From: Candidatus Kapaibacterium sp.
GTDB taxonomy: Bacteria; Bacteroidota; Ignavibacteria; Kapaibacteriales; UBA2268
Direction of reading: 5' to 3'
Length of the DNA: 64,000 nt
Assembly (NCBI GenBank): GCA_013414795.1
Contig: CP058732.1
Coordinates: 186,001-250,000, forward strand
The notes below the pieces were generated by a model, which was not told the origin of the DNA, searched no databases, and saw only the letters and a list, made by a program, of their open reading frames with translations. The translations under genes were made by a program, and so were the position numbers. Shown one piece after another: positions 1-10,058 of the stretch (the stretch's first letter is position 1; the number at the start of each line of letters is the position of its first letter).

Positions 1-591
1 TTGTTTCGCTTTTGTTGTATTGGATGGCACCAAAATATTCATTGGATAGTAAAACCAACGAATTGGGTATTGAGGTGCATCAACAATTCTACAAGGTTTA
101 ATTTGCGGAGATTTATTGTTGATTACGAGTTGCATTAAGGTGACGATTCCATAAATTAGCCCAGCACTATCGCATCCATTGATTACAATTTGCTGTGGTG
201 TTACATCTAAAATGTAACCTTCCTTCCCAGGATAGTACTTATTAACAGTTATATTCTTCTGTTCAATCCTTATCAATAAATTATTTAAATATGAATCCAA
301 AATTCCTAATGCTATACCATTAAGTAAAGTATCGTTCCCATTCCAAAATTCAATATCAAGGGTATCGATATTTCTTTTTCTCAGTTCAGAATTAAGGCGA
401 TATGCAGCAAAAAATTCTGGTTTTGCGGAGTTTAATAAAATTTTTGTATTTTTTTGAATTGCAAAGTTGGTTGAATACTCATTTCTTTCGTAACTACATC
501 TTGGTTGTGGAAGCAATGTTTCTACGCTTTGTCCAAACAAGCAGTAGAAACTAAAAATCAAAAATAAATAAACGATAATAACAATTTTCAT
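1..591 (-). CDS. Secreted GH20-like glycosidase, N-terminal part (cut by window edge)
   Basis: Reading leftward from the ATG at 591 gives 197 uninterrupted codons to the window edge, so only the N-terminus is present. Residues 1-20 form a Sec signal peptide (basic start, hydrophobic core, cleavage near FGQ). The rest resembles the GH20b domain that precedes the catalytic barrel of beta-N-acetylhexosaminidases: a 'GYILDVTP' strand, then 'DSAGLIYGIVTLMQLV', then 'IVDAPQYPIRW', which is where the barrel normally begins. Such enzymes remove terminal N-acetylhexosamine from glycans in the periplasm or outside the cell. The catalytic Asp-Glu pair would lie beyond the edge, so GH20 versus a neighbouring family sharing this domain (GH84, GH67, GH89) is not settled. 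Confidence 0.72.
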   Translation of the reverse strand, partial: MKIVIIVYLFLIFSFYCLFGQSVETLLPQPRCSYERNEYSTNFAIQKNTKILLNSAKPEFFAAYRLNSELRKRNIDTLDIEFWNGNDTLLNGIALGILDSYLNNLLIRIEQKNITVNKYYPGKEGYILDVTPQQIVINGCDSAGLIYGIVTLMQLVINNKSPQIKPCRIVDAPQYPIRWFYYPMNILVPSNTTKAKQ

Positions 592-885
592 AAACAAAAT
601 TTTTAAGAAACAAAATATTAATTTAGCAAGTGCAATTTAACGATAAACTCCTTTGAATTTTCAATAATTCCTTTTGAAAAATTCCTCCATCTATTGAAAT
701 CCATCATTATTACTTCTTATAACTTAATCGCCCTATATTTGCCAAGACCTGTCTGGTTCGGAAACAACAATCAGAATCCAATTGAGTTTGAATAACTTAA
801 CACAAATACCATCTTCTCTTTTTTTTTCATTCTTACCCCCTAACTCCCACAAATAAGTTATTTTTGTATTTTTTGTTAATGCGAA
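592..885. other. Divergent intergenic region
   Basis: AT-rich spacer of about 290 bases between the leftward glycosidase and rightward glgA. No coding sequence is supported on either strand. The only element I can support is the glgA promoter motif near its right end. Confidence 0.5.
859..866 (+). promoter_or_regulatory. TAnnTTTG -7 element upstream of glgA
   Basis: TATTTTTG matches the -7 consensus (TAnnTTTG) of the Bacteroidota primary sigma factor. It would start transcription near 873 and leave a leader of about a dozen bases before the glgA ATG at 886. Confidence 0.5.
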
Positions 886-2364
886 ATGAATATTTTAGTT
901 GCGTCGGCAGAACTTGCTCCTTTTGCCAAGGCTGGTGGTTTGGCTGACATTGTTCAATTTCTTGCTATCGAATGGGAAAAACTTGGTCATACAACAATTG
1001 TCGTTTTGCCAAAATACCAATTCATCGACACAGAACACTGGGGCTTCAATCCTACCGATTTGATACTTTATGTCCCAATTAGCCATTGGACTGAATTTGC
1101 TCGTCTCTGGGTTGGTTATATTCCAAACACGAACACAAAAGTCTATCTAATAGAAAACCAAGATTATTTCGGGCGTTCGGCAATTTATGGAGACCCAAAT
1201 GAATACCCCGACAACGACAGAAGATTTATCTTCTACTCCCGTGCTGTTTTCGAAACTGCTAAAGCCATTGATTTCTATCCAGATATTATCCACGCCCACG
1301 ACTACCACGCTGCCTTCACTATGGCTTTCTTAAAATCACAATATCGATTCGACCCCCGCTTTTCAAAAACTGCTGGTGTCTTCACAATTCACAATCTTGC
1401 ATATCAAGGTATTTTCGACCCAAAGCGTGCGATGGAATTCTCAACTTTTGGAATGAAAGAATTTTACCCAGGCTCCTGGTTCGAACACCACGGTGCTGTC
1501 AACTCTATGAAAGTCGGCATTATGTTCGCCGACAAAATAACCACTGTCAGCAGAAATTATGCAAACGAAATTCGCTTCCCCTACTTTGGCGAAGGGCTCC
1601 ACGATGTCCTTGCACATCGAGGTGCCGACTTAATTGGTATTCTCAACGGAGTGAACTACGCCGAATGGTCCCCAGAAAACGATAGCAACTTGTTCAAATC
1701 TTATGGAATTGAAACTCTTACCGAAGGTAAAAAAGTCAATAAATACGAATTATTAAAATCGTTTGGTGTACCCGAGGAGGATAATTACGAACTGCCTTTG
1801 ATTGGAACTGTCACACGCCTTGCTGAACAAAAGGGTATCGATTTGATTACCTATTGCCTCGAAACGCATTTGCAAAACAATTGGTTTCGGTTTGTTATTC
1901 TTGGCTCTGGCGAAAAAAGATACGAAGACTACTTTCGTTACCTACAATGGAAGTATCCAACAAAAGCGTTGGTTCATATCGGATATTCAAATACGCTTGC
2001 ACACAGAATCATCGGCGGTAGCGACTTTTTACTTTTGCCTTCAAGATACGAACCTTGCGGTTTGACACAAATGTACGCACTTCGCTACGGAACTGTTCCG
2101 ATTGTCCGCTTCATTGGTGGTTTTGTCGACACTGTGGAAGAGTATAACCCAGAGAAACTCACTGGAACTGGATTTACATTCTACCAATACAATGCCGACG
2201 ATATGAGTTTCGCTATTAGCCGAGCATTTAATTATTACCAAAAGGAACCACATTGGTCGCAAATCAGACGAAACGGAATGAAAATGGACTTTTCTGCCAA
2301 ACGCACTGCCGAAGATTACATTAAGGTGTTCAAATGGGCACTGGAAAAAATAGGCAGAATATAG
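886..2364 (+). CDS. glgA: Glycogen (starch) synthase
   Basis: 492 residues, the usual length for GlgA of family GT5. It transfers glucose from ADP-glucose to the non-reducing end of an alpha-1,4-glucan in the cytoplasm. The N-terminal KAGG loop (residues 15-18) followed by LAD binds the nucleotide sugar. The C-terminal Rossmann domain carries the retaining-glycosyltransferase motif with Glu389 in EPCGLTQ, then a GTVPIVR stretch and the GGFVDTV loop. The start codon follows a TAnnTTTG promoter with a short leader. The 3' end overlaps the next gene by 31 bases, suggesting coupled translation. No other glycogen genes are in the window, so the pathway must be completed elsewhere. Confidence 0.95.
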   Translation: MNILVASAELAPFAKAGGLADIVQFLAIEWEKLGHTTIVVLPKYQFIDTEHWGFNPTDLILYVPISHWTEFARLWVGYIPNTNTKVYLIENQDYFGRSAIYGDPNEYPDNDRRFIFYSRAVFETAKAIDFYPDIIHAHDYHAAFTMAFLKSQYRFDPRFSKTAGVFTIHNLAYQGIFDPKRAMEFSTFGMKEFYPGSWFEHHGAVNSMKVGIMFADKITTVSRNYANEIRFPYFGEGLHDVLAHRGADLIGILNGVNYAEWSPENDSNLFKSYGIETLTEGKKVNKYELLKSFGVPEEDNYELPLIGTVTRLAEQKGIDLITYCLETHLQNNWFRFVILGSGEKRYEDYFRYLQWKYPTKALVHIGYSNTLAHRIIGGSDFLLLPSRYEPCGLTQMYALRYGTVPIVRFIGGFVDTVEEYNPEKLTGTGFTFYQYNADDMSFAISRAFNYYQKEPHWSQIRRNGMKMDFSAKRTAEDYIKVFKWALEKIGRI

Positions 2365-4322
2365 CCCGTTTCATTAAGTCATTCGTAAATGAATTCATAA
2401 TACAGTACTTTCTTCTCTTTGTTTTCTTTCTACTTTTATTCACTTTATATCGTTTTGCCTTTTTAATTGTAAATCTTAATGACTTCCAGAACATTCCTTT
2501 CTTCGTTATCTTAAAAGCATTCATTGTTGGTTTAAGGTTCGACACATCTGTGTCATTGTATGCTTTGTTATTGTTCTACATTTTGAACTTCTTTTTTTAC
2601 TTCTTCAACAAAAGGCAACTTCTATTTCAGTTTAACATTATTTACTTAACTTTGGTTTCTTTCCTTTTTGCATTTTCAATGTTCATTGAAATTGAATTCT
2701 ATCGATATTTCCATTCCCGATTGAACATATATGCATTGAACATCGAGAAAAACCCAAAATTTATTACCAAGATGATTTGGGAATCCTACCCAGTAATTCC
2801 CTATCTTCTTTTAATATTTGCTATTACATTTATTTCCTTCTTTCTCATAAAGAAAATTCTCAAAAGTAAATTCGAAACCACTCCACCATCGTTTGCATTT
2901 AAACTAATTTCATTCATAATTTTCGGGATTTTTACATTCATTGGAATTCGGGGCACACTTTCCCAAAAAACTCCGCTTCGTTGGGGACACGCCTTCTTTT
3001 CAACATATAATCAATGCAATAAGTTAGCACTGAACGGCATTTTCACCTTCGTCGACGATATTTTGAAAAACCCTGGCGACAAAGAAGACGTCGACAAAAT
3101 CTTTGTCCACAGTAAAAACGTTCCCGCAACAGAAATCGCTCGATTTATTTTAGATTCAAATTCTTATTATATTAACTTCCCTTTAAGAAAATACATATTC
3201 GATGAACCACCGAGAAAATACAATGTTGTGATTTTTCTTCTCGAAAGTTTTTCGATGAAAAAAATCAAAGAATTCACATCGAAAGGCGTACCTTTATACA
3301 TTAACAAATTAAAAAACGAAGGCGTCTTTTTTGAAAATATCTACTCCAATGGCATCCACACCTATATGGGTTTGTTTTCATCATTGTTTGGTTTGCCAAA
3401 TTTGACTGGGAAATCGTTGCTTGCACGAAGCATCGGTCAGCAAGATTTCAATGGTTTACCAAATATTTTGAAAAAAAATGGCTATGTTGGCTACTTTGCT
3501 GTTTCCCACGACCCAAATTTCGATAATATGGCTGGTTTCTTGCATGGCAACGGCGTCGAACATACAATAGCACAATTCGACTTTCCGCAAAGTTATGTAT
3601 TGAGCAGTCTTGGAATTCCCGACCATATTCTTTTCGAGCGTATGAACCATGTGTTCGCTCGCTCGCCTCGACCCTTTTTCGCTGTTATTCTTTCAACAAA
3701 TAACCACGGTCCTTGGATTATTCCCAAAGTCGAAGGCAAGTCATTTCACTCAACTTTTGACTACACCGATTGGGCTTTGGAACATTTCTTTGAACTTGCT
3801 AAAAAAGAAAAGTACTTCGACAGTACAATCTTTGTCATAACCGCAGACCACGGCTTGGTCGAAAATCCAATTTATGATTTACCATTGGAAGGCGTCCACG
3901 TCCCTCTTCTCATCTACGCTCCTTCATTTCTTAAACCCAGTTTAAGCAAGACAATTGGCTCGCATATCGATATACAAAACACAATTCTCTCTTTGCTTCG
4001 CATTCCTTTTGAAACTACTAACATTGGACGAAATCTTTTGTCAAACAAGCCAGAAAACGAATCTGGTTTTGCAATTTTCCACGAAGGGCAATCATTGGGA
4101 ATTATTTACAACGATTGGTTTCTCATTGATAGATTAAAGTCAAAATGCTCTTTGTACAAATATAAATCCGACAATCCAACCTTTGATTATTCTACGACTT
4201 ATCCCGATACAGTGGAGTTCTTGCAAAATATTCTGGAGGCTTTATATTATCGTTGCAATAAAATGGTACTTGAACGAAAAGTTAGCCCCGAGAGTTATTC
4301 TTTTTCCAAAGGGTATAGATGA
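2334..4322 (+). CDS. LtaS-like membrane sulfatase / phosphoglycerol transferase family protein
   Basis: 662 residues with the lipoteichoic acid synthase-like layout: about five membrane segments in the first 215 residues, then an extracytoplasmic alkaline-phosphatase-fold domain. Visible marks are the metal-binding 'VVIFLLESFS' entry strand, the 'NGIHTYMGLFSSLFGLPN' segment that holds the Thr nucleophile position in this family, 'STNNHGPW', and 'TADHGL' with metal ligands. In Gram-negatives such enzymes usually move phosphoglycerol or phosphoethanolamine onto envelope glycans; the true substrate is unknown. The first in-frame ATG lies inside glgA (31-base overlap); no later ATG occurs before the first membrane helix. 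Its 3' end overlaps the convergent DedA gene by 41 bases. Confidence 0.82.
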   Translation: MGTGKNRQNIARFIKSFVNEFIIQYFLLFVFFLLLFTLYRFAFLIVNLNDFQNIPFFVILKAFIVGLRFDTSVSLYALLLFYILNFFFYFFNKRQLLFQFNIIYLTLVSFLFAFSMFIEIEFYRYFHSRLNIYALNIEKNPKFITKMIWESYPVIPYLLLIFAITFISFFLIKKILKSKFETTPPSFAFKLISFIIFGIFTFIGIRGTLSQKTPLRWGHAFFSTYNQCNKLALNGIFTFVDDILKNPGDKEDVDKIFVHSKNVPATEIARFILDSNSYYINFPLRKYIFDEPPRKYNVVIFLLESFSMKKIKEFTSKGVPLYINKLKNEGVFFENIYSNGIHTYMGLFSSLFGLPNLTGKSLLARSIGQQDFNGLPNILKKNGYVGYFAVSHDPNFDNMAGFLHGNGVEHTIAQFDFPQSYVLSSLGIPDHILFERMNHVFARSPRPFFAVILSTNNHGPWIIPKVEGKSFHSTFDYTDWALEHFFELAKKEKYFDSTIFVITADHGLVENPIYDLPLEGVHVPLLIYAPSFLKPSLSKTIGSHIDIQNTILSLLRIPFETTNIGRNLLSNKPENESGFAIFHEGQSLGIIYNDWFLIDRLKSKCSLYKYKSDNPTFDYSTTYPDTVEFLQNILEALYYRCNKMVLERKVSPESYSFSKGYR

Positions 4323-4899
4323 AATACCCAAGTGCAACAATTGAGATGAGTATTAAAACCACTTTCCAGTACAATTCAAGGAAACGAATAGCAGAACGCC
4401 AATTATTTCCCAAAGCCATTCCAGCGTAAAGGATTAAGAAATTCCAAACCAAAGCACTGACCGTTGCCAAAATTGTACTTTTCCAAGTTGATAATTTTGC
4501 TAATCCAGCGAAAAATGAAATAACAGCACGTGTACCCGAAAGAAACCTATTTGCTACAACAATGCCGTAACCCCATCGGTTGAACCAATTTCGAGTTTTT
4601 TCAAGGCTTTCGGGATTGATAAACTTAAATCGACCAGCGTCGAGAATTCTCTCGCCGAAAATTTTGCCTAATAGAAACATTGTAAGGAAACCAGCCGAGG
4701 AACCAATTGTTGCAACAATAAGTAAAGGCAGAAAATTAACTTTTTCGAATCCAACAAGACTCCCTAAAAATAGAAGCACAACATCGCTCGGCGAAGGCGG
4801 AAACAAGTTCTCGATGTACTGGAAAAAGAAGGCGACTGCAAGAATCCAACCAGAAGTGATATACGGCGAGGAAAGGAATTCAATGACCTTCTCTTCCAT
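4282..4899 (-). CDS. DedA family membrane protein
   Basis: 205 residues with the DedA/SNARE-associated Pfam pattern: 'ENLFPPSPSDVVL' near residues 30-42, a glycine-rich helix (ATIGSSAGF), and the 'RFLSGTRAVISFFAGLAKL' segment whose Arg residues are typical of the family. DedA proteins are inner-membrane transporters, some of which recycle undecaprenyl phosphate or flip phospholipids. The ATG abuts the stop of the upstream phosphatase gene without a gap, so it is the last gene of the nitroreductase-ftsH-gmhB-dedA operon. Its 3' end runs 41 bases into the convergent sulfatase gene. Confidence 0.88.
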   Translation of the reverse strand: MEEKVIEFLSSPYITSGWILAVAFFFQYIENLFPPSPSDVVLLFLGSLVGFEKVNFLPLLIVATIGSSAGFLTMFLLGKIFGERILDAGRFKFINPESLEKTRNWFNRWGYGIVVANRFLSGTRAVISFFAGLAKLSTWKSTILATVSALVWNFLILYAGMALGNNWRSAIRFLELYWKVVLILISIVALGYFIYTLWKKNNSRG

Positions 4900-5424
4900 C
4901 TATTTCAGAATTTTGTAAAATTCAAGCAAAGACGGGAAAGCAAAATCGGGTTGAACTTGGTTGGTTTCTGGAAGCCCAATCAAAACAGTTCGAACACCAG
5001 CATTTTTACCAGCAAGAATGTCCTTGTCCGAATCGCCAACAATCCAAGAATTCTCTTTGTCGATGTTCCACTTTTCAATCGCTTCGAGCAACATTCCAGG
5101 GTTCGGTTTCAATCGCCAACTGGTTTCCGGCGATACATCTGTGCAATAGAAAATATCGTCGAAACTTTCGCCAGTTAACTCCCGCAACTTCCTCACCATA
5201 AAATTATTTATTTCTTCCAACTCGGCTTCGCTCATCAAACCCTTTCCAACGCCTTTTTGGTTGGAAACCAAAATCACCAGATAACCAAGTTGTTTAATTT
5301 TAGGAAAAACTTCGAGAAAGTCCGGAATGAAGCGGAAGTTTTCTTCTAAATTGATATATTCGCCTACAATACGAAAATTGACTATTCCATCGCGGTCGAA
5401 AAAGACTGCTTTGGGCTTTTCCAT
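4900..5424 (-). CDS. gmhB: HAD-IIIA phosphatase, GmhB-like (D,D-heptose 1,7-bisphosphate phosphatase family)
   Basis: 174 residues, matching GmhB length. The four HAD motifs are visible: FFDRDGIVN (nucleophile and acid Asp residues 9 and 11), VSNQKGV, a Lys in LKPNPGM, and GDSDKDILAGKNAG. GmhB removes the C7 phosphate in ADP-heptose synthesis for lipopolysaccharide; histidinol-phosphate phosphatases share the fold, so the substrate is inferred. The gene starts directly after the ftsH stop codon (TAG then ATG) and ends directly before the dedA start, so translation is probably coupled through the three genes. Confidence 0.82.
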   Translation of the reverse strand: MEKPKAVFFDRDGIVNFRIVGEYINLEENFRFIPDFLEVFPKIKQLGYLVILVSNQKGVGKGLMSEAELEEINNFMVRKLRELTGESFDDIFYCTDVSPETSWRLKPNPGMLLEAIEKWNIDKENSWIVGDSDKDILAGKNAGVRTVLIGLPETNQVQPDFAFPSLLEFYKILK

Positions 5425-7473
5425 CTACTTCTCTTGAGTTTCTTCCAAAGGAACTTGGCTTCCGTCTTTTTCCGCCTCTTTTTCGAGGTTATTATTTTGC
5501 GACCCACCAAGTTTCATACTTTTTATCGCACGCAGTTTGCGAATATTTATTGGTGGAAGTTCTTCGCCCCGAATAAGCATATCGAGTTCCTCGCCTTCGA
5601 GCGTTTCTCTTTCAAGAAGAATTTTGGCTGTTTTGTGCAAAAGTTCCTCTTTCTCGCGAAGAAGATTTTCAGCCCGTTCGTAAGCATCGACCAGAATTTT
5701 TCTTACCTCGCTGTCAATAATTTGTGCAGTTGCTTCGCTATGGTCGCGTGGTTGGGCAATTTCACGACCAAGGAAAACTTCTTCGTGCTTGTTTGCAAAA
5801 GTAACCGGACCAAGAACTTCGCTCATACCCCAATCGCAAACCATTTTTCTGGCGATTTGGGTTGCGCGTTCGAGGTCGTTTGCAGCGCCAGTCGAAAGTG
5901 TGTTGAAAACAATCTTTTCGGCTGCTCGCCCAGCCATTAGGACAACAAGTTGAGCCGTTAGATATTCTTTGGAAAGTGTATGGAAATCTTCTTTGGGCAA
6001 TGTTGCAGTTACCCCAAGTGCACGGCCACGAGGTATGATTGTAACCTTGTGCACTGGGTCGGCGTTCGGAGTGAACTTGGCAGCAAGAGCGTGTCCCATT
6101 TCGTGGTATGCTGTAACTTCTTTCTCCTTCTCGGAAATAACCATACTTTTGCGTTCAATTCCCATAAGGACTTTGTCTTTTGCTGCTTCAAAGTCATACA
6201 TAGTTACGACATCACTATTTCGCCGAGCAGCAAGCAAAGCAGCCTCGTTGACAATATTTGCAATGTCGGCACCAGAAAGCCCGGGCGTCGAACGAGCAAG
6301 AAGTTCAAAATCGACATCCTCTGACAATGGCAAACGCCGAGCGTGGACTTTGAAAATTTGCTCTCGACCTTTTACGTCCGGTCGGTCGACAACAATTTGT
6401 CTGTCAAATCTTCCAGGTCGCAGTAGCGCCGGGTCGAGAACATCGGGTCGGTTCGTCGCAGCAATCACAATCACACTGCTATTTTGTTCAAAGCCGTCCA
6501 TTTCGACAAGCAACTGGTTCAAAGTTTGCTCTCGCTCATCGTGCCCACCGCCAAGCCCAGCACCTCGTTGGCGTCCAACAGCATCGATTTCATCGATAAA
6601 TACAATGCAAGGGGAATGTTTTTTTGCTTGTTCGAATAAATCGCGAACTCGGCTTGCTCCAACGCCAACAAACATTTCGACAAACTCTGCACCAGAGATT
6701 GAGAAGAAAGGCACATTTGCCTCGCCAGCAATTGCCCGAGCAAGCAAAGTTTTCCCAGTTCCCGGCGGTCCAATCAAAAGCACTCCGCGAGGAATTCTTC
6801 CACCAAGCCGTTGGAATTTTTGCGGTTCCTTCAAAAACTCTACGACTTCTTGAAGTTCTTCTTTGGCTTCGTCGCAACCAGCAACATCCTGGAATGTAAC
6901 TTTATTCTGGCTATCTGAAATCAATCGAGCACGCGATTTCCCAAAAGAAAAAATGTTTCTATTCGAACCGCCCCCGCTTCCAATTTGCATCCTTCGGAAA
7001 AAGTAAATGTAAATACCTATTAAAACAACCCAAGGAAGGATGGAAAGAAATGTATTCCACCAAGGATTGTCCGCAGTTTCATACTTGACCGCAATCCCTT
7101 TTGAAAGCCAGAGTTCTTCTGTCTTGGAATCGACAAAACCAAGTTTGGTAACAAAATTTCGCACATCACGCAATCGCCCGTCAATATTGATTTTAACTGG
7201 TTCTTTCAATTCTCCGTGAAATTCATAATCATTCAAATGTGATTTGACAATCACAGCAGATTTTATGTACCCTTCGTTCAAAAGTTCAAGATATTTATTA
7301 TATGGCAATGGCCATTCGGGTTTTTGAACGGAGTTCATCATCATATAAATCATTACGACCGTAGAAAAAATAATTAGCCAAAGGGCTATATTCCTACCAA
7401 TTTTTGGCTTCTGGTTTTCACCAAAAAATTGTGGCTTCTTGAAGGGATTCTTGTTATCTTGACCGTCAGACAT
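5425..7473 (-). CDS. ftsH: ATP-dependent zinc metalloprotease FtsH
   Basis: 682 residues. Two N-terminal membrane helices (about 27-46 and 140-160) flank a periplasmic domain. They are followed by an AAA module with Walker A GPPGTGKT near residue 237, Walker B '[12 protein letters not shown]', the second region of homology with '[18 protein letters not shown]', and the zinc protease motif HEMGH near 455. The C-terminal tail is acidic and low in complexity. FtsH degrades misfolded or unassembled membrane proteins and selected regulators as a hexamer at the inner membrane. Its start overlaps the nitroreductase end by 8 bases, and the phosphatase gene starts right after its stop. Confidence 0.97.
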   Translation of the reverse strand: MSDGQDNKNPFKKPQFFGENQKPKIGRNIALWLIIFSTVVMIYMMMNSVQKPEWPLPYNKYLELLNEGYIKSAVIVKSHLNDYEFHGELKEPVKINIDGRLRDVRNFVTKLGFVDSKTEELWLSKGIAVKYETADNPWWNTFLSILPWVVLIGIYIYFFRRMQIGSGGGSNRNIFSFGKSRARLISDSQNKVTFQDVAGCDEAKEELQEVVEFLKEPQKFQRLGGRIPRGVLLIGPPGTGKTLLARAIAGEANVPFFSISGAEFVEMFVGVGASRVRDLFEQAKKHSPCIVFIDEIDAVGRQRGAGLGGGHDEREQTLNQLLVEMDGFEQNSSVIVIAATNRPDVLDPALLRPGRFDRQIVVDRPDVKGREQIFKVHARRLPLSEDVDFELLARSTPGLSGADIANIVNEAALLAARRNSDVVTMYDFEAAKDKVLMGIERKSMVISEKEKEVTAYHEMGHALAAKFTPNADPVHKVTIIPRGRALGVTATLPKEDFHTLSKEYLTAQLVVLMAGRAAEKIVFNTLSTGAANDLERATQIARKMVCDWGMSEVLGPVTFANKHEEVFLGREIAQPRDHSEATAQIIDSEVRKILVDAYERAENLLREKEELLHKTAKILLERETLEGEELDMLIRGEELPPINIRKLRAIKSMKLGGSQNNNLEKEAEKDGSQVPLEETQEK

Positions 7474-8101
7474 TTGTAGTTTCCTTTATTAATTCACTTT
7501 GATTGATGGGGGTTCCCCATTGATTTACAAAAAAGTTTTCTCCAAGTGGTCTTCTTTTTCGTGGAGCAAATTCACGTTCGCGATACGGCGATTCCAAATC
7601 TTCGGGATTTCCAGGATAACCAACAGCAATCATTGCGTATGGTTCGTAATCGTCTGGGATTTGAAATTCTTTTCGCAATCGTTCAGTATCGAAACCAGCC
7701 ATTGGGTGGGCATAAAGTCCAAGGTCGAATGCTTGCAAATAGATAGACATAGCAGAGGCACCAGCATCAAATGGCGCCCATTTATTGTTTTGCTGTCTGT
7801 CGCCTCGCCATTTTGTATCAGCAACAACAGCAATCAACACCTGGGCTCGTTTCACCCACTTTTGGTTTCCAACATCAAGAGTTTCAAAAGCGCGCCAGAA
7901 GTCCTCCTCCGATTGATTTCGGTCGAAGATGATAAAACGCCAAGGTTCATCGCCACCGCAAGATGGAGCCCAGCGCGCCGCTTCGCAAAGCGAAAGAATT
8001 TTCCAGCCTTCAACTGGTCGGTTTTCATCGAACGAACGGGCGCTCCATCGCCGTGCTAATAAATCATTTATTTTAACACTTGTACTTGCTAATTTCTCCA
8101 T
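7466..8101 (-). CDS. Nitroreductase family FMN oxidoreductase
   Basis: 211 residues of the nitroreductase fold. The FMN-binding 'RWSARSFDENRPV' start (residues 18-30), 'CEAARWAPSCGGDEPWRFIIF', the 'DAGASAMSIYLQAFDLGLYAHPMAGFD' helix and 'MIAVGYPG' are all standard. Family members use NAD(P)H to reduce nitro compounds, quinones or flavins; the physiological substrate cannot be read from sequence. It is the first gene of the leftward operon with ftsH, whose start it overlaps. Confidence 0.88.
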   Translation of the reverse strand: MEKLASTSVKINDLLARRWSARSFDENRPVEGWKILSLCEAARWAPSCGGDEPWRFIIFDRNQSEEDFWRAFETLDVGNQKWVKRAQVLIAVVADTKWRGDRQQNNKWAPFDAGASAMSIYLQAFDLGLYAHPMAGFDTERLRKEFQIPDDYEPYAMIAVGYPGNPEDLESPYREREFAPRKRRPLGENFFVNQWGTPINQSELIKETTNV

Positions 8102-8197
8102 TTTAACAACTCAAAAAAAATAATTTCATCAACATAAAATACAATTTCAAAAACGATTTAAGAAAATCTATATTTTATATTGAATTACAACATTTAC

Positions 8198-9943
8198 CTA
8201 CTCTTGCTCTATTTCTTCTGTCAATTTTTGCAATTCAAAAATTCGCTGGTATCTTCCACCAAAGGAAACAAGTTCCTCGTGGCTTCCCTCTTCAACAATC
8301 TTCCCTTCGTCTATTAAAATAATTTTGTTGCAATGCATAACAGAACTAATTCTATTTGAAATAATTATGCGAGTGGTTTCGGGAAAGTTGTTCAATACAT
8401 TTTCTAAGATCAATTTTTCGGTTTCCGAGTCAACAGAAGAGAATGGGTCATCCATAATTAATATCTTTGGTCGCGAAATTAGTGCTCGGGCAATTGCAAC
8501 CCTTTGCTTTTGTCCGCCAGAAAGAGTAACACCGCGTTCGCCAACAAGCGTGTTGATACCTTCGGGAAAAGTTTGTAAATCCCTTTCCATTCCAGCAAGG
8601 ATAAGGAAATGCTCGACCTCTTCGTCGGTCGCATCTGGCTTGCCAATGCGTACATTCTCGGCAATCGTTGCTGAAAAAAGAAAAGGTTCTTGCGGCACTA
8701 CTGAAATCAACTTTCGAACAGTTGTCTCGTCCAGGTCGTCAATCGATATACCTCCAATAAAAACTTTACCAGAAGTAATTCCGTAAACCTTTGTCAAAAC
8801 TTTAACAATAGTACTTTTACCCGAACCCACGCTTCCGAGAATGCCAAAAGAACTGCTTGTCGGAACGAAAAAATTAATCCCTTGTAAGACCCAGGGCAAA
8901 TCTTTTGTATATCTAAACCAAACATTTTCAAATCGAATGGAGCCGTCAACTTTTCCAATCAATGTAGGCAGTCCCTTTCCACGGGGGGTATCAGTTTTTC
9001 TTTCGAACACTTCCCAAAGCCGCTCTATTGACGCATTTGCACGTTGGATTAAATTGGTCACCCAACCAATTGCAGCAACTGGCCAAATCAATAGATTTAT
9101 GTATACAAAGAATTGGGTAACATCGCCAAGCGTCAAAGTTTTATCGATTACGCGTAAGCCACCATAGCCAAGTACCACAAGTTGGGATAAACCAATTAGT
9201 ACAATCAAGAGCGGTATCATCAACGATTGGAAAAATTCCAATCGCATATTCTTTCGACGATACTCCTCGCTCAAAGCCATAAACCTTTCTGCTTCGTATG
9301 CTTCGCGAACAAAGGCGCGAACCAATCGAATTCCAGAAATCGTTTCTTGGGCTTGCGTGGTCAATCTGGAAAATTGCTCTTGTACATCTTTGAAATGGCG
9401 ATGTATTCTTTTCCCGATGGAATAGGTTGTGATTGTAATCAATGGTAGCGGTAAAATCGAAAGAAGTGTCAACTTCACATCCAATGAAAACATAAAGAAC
9501 AATGCCAAGACGAAAGTCGTAATTGTGTTTGCTGTATACATTATTGCTGGACCAAGAAATTCTCGCGCGGCGGAAATGTCATTTGTCGCAAGAGACATCA
9601 ACTTCCCGCTTGTATACTCTGTGAAAAAAGAGTATGGAAGTTTAGATAGTTTTTCGATAAAATCCTTCCGCAATTCGTACTCAATTTCGCGTGAGACAAC
9701 AATAATTTTTCGGCGTGTTAAATACATAAAAAACCCGCTGGCAATAGTTAAGGCAATCAACCAAAAAATTTGTTGAAGAACAAAGGAAATCTGGAAATTT
9801 CCGCTTGCAATAACATCGATTGCTTTACCAACAAAGCGAGGAATTGCAACCGCCAGCAGATTTGATATTGTAACAAAGAAGAAACCCCAAAGAACTTTCT
9901 TCTTGTGTTTTAAAATATATGGGTAAATTTTCCTAAGAGCCAT
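8198..9943 (-). CDS. ABC exporter half-transporter with degenerate ATP site (YheI/MdlA-like)
   Basis: 581 residues: six membrane helices (about 1-310) fused to one nucleotide-binding domain. Walker A is GSVGSGKST and the signature LSGGQKQR is canonical. However, the residue after Walker B is Asp (LIMDDP) instead of catalytic Glu, and the switch His is replaced by Asn (ISNRISS). This is the pattern of the degenerate partner in heterodimeric exporters such as TM287/288 or MdlAB, which move lipids or drugs outward. It should therefore pair with a competent half, yet none is adjacent: the next gene upstream is hppA on the opposite strand. Substrate unknown. Confidence 0.85.
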   Translation of the reverse strand: MALRKIYPYILKHKKKVLWGFFFVTISNLLAVAIPRFVGKAIDVIASGNFQISFVLQQIFWLIALTIASGFFMYLTRRKIIVVSREIEYELRKDFIEKLSKLPYSFFTEYTSGKLMSLATNDISAAREFLGPAIMYTANTITTFVLALFFMFSLDVKLTLLSILPLPLITITTYSIGKRIHRHFKDVQEQFSRLTTQAQETISGIRLVRAFVREAYEAERFMALSEEYRRKNMRLEFFQSLMIPLLIVLIGLSQLVVLGYGGLRVIDKTLTLGDVTQFFVYINLLIWPVAAIGWVTNLIQRANASIERLWEVFERKTDTPRGKGLPTLIGKVDGSIRFENVWFRYTKDLPWVLQGINFFVPTSSSFGILGSVGSGKSTIVKVLTKVYGITSGKVFIGGISIDDLDETTVRKLISVVPQEPFLFSATIAENVRIGKPDATDEEVEHFLILAGMERDLQTFPEGINTLVGERGVTLSGGQKQRVAIARALISRPKILIMDDPFSSVDSETEKLILENVLNNFPETTRIIISNRISSVMHCNKIILIDEGKIVEEGSHEELVSFGGRYQRIFELQKLTEEIEQE

Positions 9944-10058
9944 ATGAATAAACTAAAAAAAGATTAGTCGATGTTAAATTGAATTTATTACTAAAAAATT
10001 TTTGCAACATTTTTTATATACAATTAAGATTTTGAAAACAACCACTTTATACGATTGA

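Noticed and set aside
738-757. Small hairpin CCAAGAC/GTCTGG in the glgA upstream region
   Set aside because: Short, mismatched and without a T run; not separable from chance.
5969-6853. Long open frame (294 codons) opposite ftsH
   Set aside because: It is fully antisense to the conserved ATPase region of ftsH, has Ser/Arg-rich low-complexity composition, and no family motif.
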